Shown: piece by piece, positions 58,301 to 64,000 of the stretch
Layout: each line of letters begins with the position of its first letter
Numbering within the stretch: position 1 is the first letter of the stretch
Source of the DNA: Diogma glabrata
Taxonomy: Eukaryota; Arthropoda; Insecta; Diptera; Cylindrotomidae
NCBI GenBank assembly: GCA_963693315.1
Contig: OY856188.1
Coordinates: 558,001-622,000, forward strand
Direction of reading: 5' to 3'
DNA length: 64,000 nt
Program-made: the position numbers and the translations under genes
Notes under the pieces: generated by a model
Seen by the model: only the letters and a program-made list of their open reading frames with translations
What the model was told of the DNA's origin: nothing
The model's database searches: none

Positions 58301-61300
58301 ATTTATCTCATAAACCAAAGAACGCGCTTTTAAATGGATTCATTTTTTGAAAATGTTCAATTAAACAACACCAAAATGCACACAAATAATAAAATTCTGG
58401 ATTAGTTGTGAAAAATTATATTAGAGAAAGTCAGTTTTATAACCTCACTTAAGTTAATGTTAGTTGTTATACAATTCAAAAGATTTCATTCCCTGAAAAA
58501 GCGCGTTCAGTTTTTTTGAATCTGCTGATCACGCGCAATTAATTGACACCATAAACTCGATGGAAGGCTTAATATTTAGTGATTTAAAACAATTCAAAAA
58601 TGTTTGTAGCCCCGGACGCAATTTTTCTGTTTATCTCATAAACCAAAGGACGCGCTTTTAAATGAACTTTTTTTTTGAAAATGTTCAATTAAACAACACA
58701 TAATAACAACAAATGCATACAAAATTATTTGATATTAAAATAATTTTGATTATAACAATAATCTTTGTAAAATTTTCAAAATAATAAAGAAATTACTTCG
58801 AATCAACAGATCAAATCTTTTATCAATCAATTGTGACATCTAGCACTAAGTTTGCATTTTGTTCAAAGGAAAATCGATGTACTAATTATATTTCTAACCT
58901 CACTTTTTGAAAATGTTTCAAGTTTAATAAGTAAATAAATATAATTTTTGCGAAAAGCGCGTTGTATAATTTAAAATCTACTAATAACGCGCAATTGTTT
59001 TAAACCTTAAAATCAATTCTAAGGTTTTTTTTCAGCGATATATAAGACTTTTTAGTTTGTCGTAGCCTCGGAAAGTTTTTTCGATTTTTCTTCTAAACCA
59101 AAGAACGCGCTTTTGAAAACGATATATTTTCTTAAACACGCAATCACGCGCAATTGATTGACACCTTAAACTCGATGGAAGGCTTAATATTTAGTGATTT
59201 AAAACAATTCAAAATTTTCGTAGCCCCGGACGCAATTGTTCCGTTTATCTCATAAACCGAAGAACGCGCTTTTAAATGAATTCAATTTTTGAAAATGTTC
59301 AATTAAACAACACCAAAATGCACACAAATAATCAAATTCTGGATTAGTTGTGAAAAATTATATCAGAGAAAGTCAGTTTTATAACCTCACTTAAGTTAAT
59401 GTTAGTTGTTATACAATTCATAAGATTTCATTCCCTGGAAAAGCGCGTTCAGTGTTTTCGAATCTGCTGATCACGCGCAATTAATTGACACCATAAACTC
59501 CATGGAAGGCTTAATATTTAGTGATTTAAAACAATTCAAAGTTTATCGTAGCCCCGGACGCAATTTTTCCGTTTATCCCATAAACCGAAGGACGCGCTTT
59601 TAAACGAACTTATTTTTTAAAAATGTTCAATTAAATAACACTAAAATGCATACAAATAATCAAATTCTGGATTAGTTGTGAAAAATTATATTAGAGAAAG
59701 TCAGTTTTATAACCTCACTTAAGTTAATGTTAGTTGTTATACAATTCAAAAGATTTCATTCCCTGGAAAAGCGCGTTCAGTGTTTTCGAATCTGCTGATC
59801 ACGCGCAATTAATTGACACCATAAACTCGATGGAAGGCTTAATATTTAGTGATTTAAAACAATTCAAAGTTTATCGTAGCCCCGGACGCAATTTTTCCGT
59901 TTATCCCATAAACAAAGGACGCGCTTTTAAATGAACTTATTTTTTAAAACTGTTCAACTAAATAACACCAAAATGCATACAAATAATCAAATTCTGGATT
60001 AGTTGTGAAAAATTATATTAGAGAAAGTCAGTTTTATAACCTCACTTAAGTTAATGTTAGTTGTTATACAATTCAAAAGATTTCATTCCCTGGAAAAGCG
60101 CGTTCAGTGTTTTTGAATCTGCTGATCACGCGCAATTAATTGACACCATAAACTCCATGGAAAGCTTAATATTTAGTGATTTAAAATAATTCAAAAATGT
60201 TTGTAGCCCCGGACGCAATTTTTCTGTTTATCTCATAAACCAAAGGACGCGCTTTTAAATGAACTTTTTTTTTTGAAAATGTTCAATTAAACAACACATA
60301 ATAACAACAAATGCATACAAAATTATTTGATTTTAAAATGATTTTGATTATAACAATAATCTTTGTAAAATTTTCAAAATAATAAAGAAATTACTTCGAA
60401 TCAACAGATCAAATCTTTTATCTATCAATTGTGACATCTAGCACTAAGTTTGCATTTTGTTCAAAGGAAAATCGATGTACTAATTATATTTCTAACCTCA
60501 CTTTTTGAAAATGTTTCAAGTTTAATAAGTAAATAAATATAATTTTTGCGAAAAGCGCGTTGTATAATTTAAAATCTACTAATAACGCGCAATTGTTTGA
60601 CACCTTAATATCAATTCTAAGGTTTTTTTTCAGCGATATATAAGACTTTTTAGATTGCCGTAGCCCCGGACAGTTTTTTCGATTTTTCTTCTAAACCAAA
60701 GGACGCGCTTTTAAAAACGATATATTTTCTTAAACGCGCAATCACGCGCAATTGATTGACACCTTAAACTCGATGAAAGGCTTAATATTTAGTGATTTAA
60801 AACAATTCAAAATTTTCGTAGCCCCGGACGCAATTGTTCCGTTTATCTCATAAACCGAAGAACGCGCTTTTAAATGAATTCAATTTTTGAAAATGTTCAA
60901 TTAAACAACACCAAAATGCACACAAATAATAAAATTCTGGATTAGTTGTGAAAAATTATATCAGAGAAAGTCAGTTTTATAACCTCACTTAAGTTAATGT
61001 TAGTTGTTATACAATTCATAAGATTTCATTCCCTGGAAAAGCGCGTTCAGTGTTTTCGAATCTGCTGATCACGCGCAATTAATTGACACCATAAACTCCA
61101 TGGAAGGCTTAATATTTAGTGATTTAAAACAATTCAAAGTTTATCGTAGCCCCGGACGCAATTTTTCCGTTTATCCCATAAACCGAAGGACGCGCTTTTA
61201 AACGAACTTATTTTTTAAAAATGTTCAATTAAATAACACTAAAATGCATACAAATAATCAAATTCTGGATTAGTTGTGAAAAATTATATTAGAGAAAGTC

Positions 61301-61508
61301 AGTTTTATAACCTCACTTAAGTTAATGTTAGTTGTTATACAATTCAAAAGATTTCATTCCTTGGAAAAGCGCGTTCAGTTTTTTTGAATCTGCTGATCAC
61401 GCGCAATTAATTGACACCATAAACTCCATGGAAGGCTTAATATTTAGTGATTTAAAACAATTCAAAAATGTTTGTAGCCCCGGACGCAATTTTTCTGTTT
61501 ATCTCATA
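55376..61508 (-). repeat. Right satellite array, 330-bp monomer in inverted orientation (about 19 units)
   Basis: Same monomer as the left array, reverse orientation (CGTAGCCCCGGA, AACCAAAGGACGCGC, CTGCTGATCACGCGCAATT). 56000-58300 is regular 330-bp. 58490-61500 holds the diverged edge variants seen at 33604-35300, repeated with a step of about 1.6 kb (AACAACACATAATAACAAC at about 58692 and 60291). It ends abruptly at TTTATCTCATAA, joined to a Jockey fragment. Confidence 0.97.
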
Positions 61509-61560
61509 AGGAATAGTTTGCCGGAACCCATAGTCTCAGGTAGCTGAGATTAAAAAAAGT
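61509..61560 (+). pseudogene. Jockey LINE scrap at the right satellite edge
   Basis: GGAATAGTTTGCCGGAAC and TAGTCTCAGGT match 28405-28440 of Jockey copy B (protein NSLPEPIVSG against NSLPEHLVSG), followed by TTAAAAAAAG as in copy B. About 50 bases. Confidence 0.7.
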
Positions 61561-61570
61561 CCAAGCGGCC

Positions 61571-63331
61571 TGTAACCCGCGCGAAGCGTGTTACGAGTAA
61601 TTTCCACTCGTTTAGAGGCCTTGATGCGATCTGGTGCTCTGGCTAGTTTCAGACGTGGGCGTGGGAGATGATTCAAGGCTTAAACGTGTGATTAAAGATC
61701 GCAGGGAATGGGAAGGTAGGGGATAAGACAGTGACGACATAAGATAATATCCGGACAGCAAAAAAAACGTCACTACATCATATTAATAAACAACAAAACA
61801 AAAGAAATTAGAAATTACCAACTAACATAATATTTATTAAACAAAACAACGTGATTTGTATTCTAAATAAATCATTATTAAAAATTCCAATTATCGTATT
61901 TAAAGATTGGTATAATAAATTAGATTTAAACTAAATTTAAAGAATATTAAATTTTAAGTATTTAAGGATTTAAAAAAAAATTTAATTTTAAAAACTATCT
62001 CTTTTCAATTATACTAGTAACTAGATATCAATTTCAAAAAAAATTAATAATTAAATAAATAAAAAAACCTGATTTAACTAGTTTCCCGCCAATTCTTTGT
62101 CCTCCAAGCGCTTGTGGAAACCTGAATTTAGCTGAAAGAAACTACAAAAGAAATAGAGAGAAAAATTGAATTACAAAAAGAAATTAAATAAATTCAACAT
62201 AAAAATAATTTAATAAAAATTAAAAACTATGTAATGCATTGTTAATTTAGTTTATAAAAATTAATCGAATATACTTCATTGTTATATATCACCGGAAGAT
62301 GCGTCATTCAAACTTAGATATGGCTCCGTACTGAATGTTATTGAATGTTTGTTGAATATAGTTTAGTAATCCAATCCAAATTAGTGATGAAAGAAAACTT
62401 CAATAGTAATGATGACGACAACTAGCACTAGAATTCAAATTCCTAAAGTAACTAATTTGTTGAAGTTCTTGATTAAAATTCCAGATCTAAACCACATTAA
62501 CTTAGGCTAGATTGCAGGCAGCATTATTTTCTATAGAGCACCATAAATTTGTTCCACTTTCATCAATTAATAGTTTTCCAATAATAGTTTTCCAATTAAT
62601 TCGTCTTTAGTTCAAATTAGTATTCGTATCCGTAACATCAAACATAATATTCATCCCGCTAATATAAAATTGTATAGCAGTATATAAAGAGCTGATATAT
62701 AAACTGATACAAAAGAAAGGTTGATTTATAAATTGCCGTTACAGCTGTAATTGAAATCAACTTTATGACGTGGTTTTTAAATAAAATTGAAAACTCAATG
62801 GGTTTCACATCAACCATAAAAAACCTTTAACTTTAATTTTTAGTTTTGAATTATTTTTAACTTTAAGTTATAATCACAGTTTTTTCTTTTAACTATTCTT
62901 TAACTAAATTAATTTACTATTCTTCAATATAACAAAATCACAGCCGAACTTTTCAATTATAAATTTTATTTAATTAAAATTAAATTTTTTTACAAATAAA
63001 CTTGGTTTAAACAATACAAGATTAAATATATATGTTATCTTATTGAAGGTAAAAGTAATTCTCCCGGAATAATTCAACAACAAAAATGTTTTCCGTATCA
63101 TCAAAAAAATAGAACCTTATAATTCCAATATGTTTATTAATAAAGCAAATTATTTTATTTAATTGTAATATCTTTCTTTAGGACCTTTTTCATAGAAATT
63201 ATTAATGTGAAAAGAATATCAGGTTTGTTAAAATGAAAAAATATATGTTTTGTTGAAGCGAAGGAAAGTTTTTTTTTTCAAAAATAATTATATTGGCGTA
63301 AATCATTGTAATCCCCAAAAAGGGGGTTACA
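61571..63331 (-). mobile_element. Putative long LTR of a gypsy-like element
   Basis: Ends TGTAACCC (61571) and GGGTTACA (to 63331) are inverted matches with TG...CA. It lies directly 3' (minus strand) of the integrase ORF, where the 3' LTR belongs. Length 1761 bp, AT-rich, no coding. The second LTR would be beyond the window, so direct-repeat proof is missing. A TATATAAA word occurs on both strands near 62690. Confidence 0.6.
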
Positions 63332-63408
63332 AATCGTGGTGCTGCCCTACGACCCATGAGAAGTCTCAAGCCGGGCAAAAGATATAAAATAAAGGATTAG
63401 AGGAAAAA

Positions 63409-64000
63409 CTAAACATGCATTGCGTATGAGTTTTGAATATCTTTCAGGTGATATACCCCTAAGTTGTTACCTTTTTCGTCCACACAACGATATGCAACAT
63501 TTCCGATCCTCTCTTTAATTATTGCTTTGATGAACTTTGGTGCGAGCTTTGCCGAGAATCTTTTTGTGGCATCGCTCTGAGGAAAATTTCTGACATATAC
63601 TGAATGTCCCACAGAAAATGACCTTTGACGACTCCGCAAGTTATATTGCTTGGCATGCTGTTGTGACGATTGTTTTAACCTTACCATTATGTTATTTCTC
63701 ATTATTTCAAGGTGCGTTGAAGGATTCAATGTTTCTACTTCCGATTCGCCTAGACACTGAAGTTCACGTAAAACCTGGTACTGATCACCATGGTTAATCA
63801 TATGTCGACCAAACAGAGCGTAATATGGGCTTTTTCCAATAGAATCATGTAACGCTGTTCGCAGTGCACCTCCAATTTCATCTAAATGAGCATCCCACTC
63901 ACGATGATCTGTTTTTAAATAGGAACGTATTGCTGATAATAAGGTTCGATTTACTCGTTCCGATGAATTCGATTGGGGGCTGTATTTTGGAGTTAGAATA
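63409..64000 (-). CDS. Gypsy-like retrotransposon pol, integrase C-terminal part (partial)
   Basis: The minus strand is open from the window edge to a stop at 63409. It reads TPKYSPQSNSSERVNRTLLS (the Glu of SSERVNR is the third acidic residue of the DDE integrase), REWDAHLDEIGGALRTALHD, SIGKSPYYALFGRHMI, then KQYNLRSRQRSFSVGHSVYV with KRFSAKLAPKF, the chromatin-facing C-terminal SH3-like region. No stop in the visible 197 codons, so this copy may be recent. N-terminal pol and gag lie beyond 64000. Confidence 0.88.
   Translation of the reverse strand, partial: ILTPKYSPQSNSSERVNRTLLSAIRSYLKTDHREWDAHLDEIGGALRTALHDSIGKSPYYALFGRHMINHGDQYQVLRELQCLGESEVETLNPSTHLEIMRNNIMVRLKQSSQQHAKQYNLRSRQRSFSVGHSVYVRNFPQSDATKRFSAKLAPKFIKAIIKERIGNVAYRCVDEKGNNLGVYHLKDIQNSYAMHV

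Noticed and set aside
53013..61508. Right arm as a pure read-fold artefact of the left arm
   Set aside because: Not fully excluded, but the MITE pair is missing, small indels differ and array lengths differ. A joined-haplotype artefact remains possible and is listed as a test.
59734..61547. Open frames of 66-71 codons in the right satellite array
   Set aside because: They recur with the monomer, are broken in most units, and have no conserved protein features.

Overview
The window is AT-rich, intron-containing nuclear DNA from an insect (order not resolved). The evidence is one spliced host gene, p150(Glued)/dynactin subunit 1, which reads like its Drosophila counterpart, and a dense mix of arthropod-type transposable elements: BEL/Pao, gypsy, Jockey-, I- and RTE-like LINEs, mariner, hAT, PIF/Harbinger and several MITEs. 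A block of exactly 200 N marks a scaffold gap. I saw no tRNA, rRNA, CRISPR or bacterial operon.

Layout. 1-6055 is transposon debris: a BEL/Pao pol remnant carrying a hAT-type MITE with a clean 8-bp target duplication, a LINE ORF1 remnant, a solo LTR, a degenerate local repeat, a perfect 149-bp-arm hairpin and two LINE scraps. 7035-15213 holds the 5' part of the dynactin p150 gene: four coding exons, 709 codons, ending at a GTAAGT donor. Its first coding intron (5.4 kb) contains a fold-back repeat, a 1.7-kb DNA transposon with a spliced cysteine-cluster gene, and LINE pieces. No later dynactin exon was seen, so the next intron is at least 48.8 kb or the assembly is wrong downstream. 15255-31400 is nested elements: a minisatellite-filled TIR element, a hAT transposon with a Jockey LINE inside it, an RTE LINE cut by the gap, a mariner with an expanded catalytic spacing, an interspersed repeat family interrupted by a second copy of the same Jockey LINE, and two tandem MITEs.

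33.6-61.5 kb is the most unusual part: a very large inverted repeat. From the outside in, each arm has an array of a 330-bp satellite, the 3' end of an I-like LINE, a broken PIF/Harbinger transposase and about 0.7 kb of non-coding DNA, meeting at a 386-bp spacer (52627-53012). The left array is about 15 kb and shows higher-order duplications (about 2311 and 3959 bp). The right array is about 6.1 kb. A nested pair of MITEs with TTA target duplications sits in the left arm only, and the right arm keeps the empty site.

61.5-64 kb is a Jockey scrap, then a putative 1.76-kb LTR and the integrase end of a gypsy-like retrotransposon on the minus strand, running off the window.

Only dynactin looks like a functional cellular gene. 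It would form the shoulder/sidearm of the dynactin complex, which links dynein to cargo and microtubules. Nearly everything else is mobile or satellite DNA, apparently inside or beside that gene.
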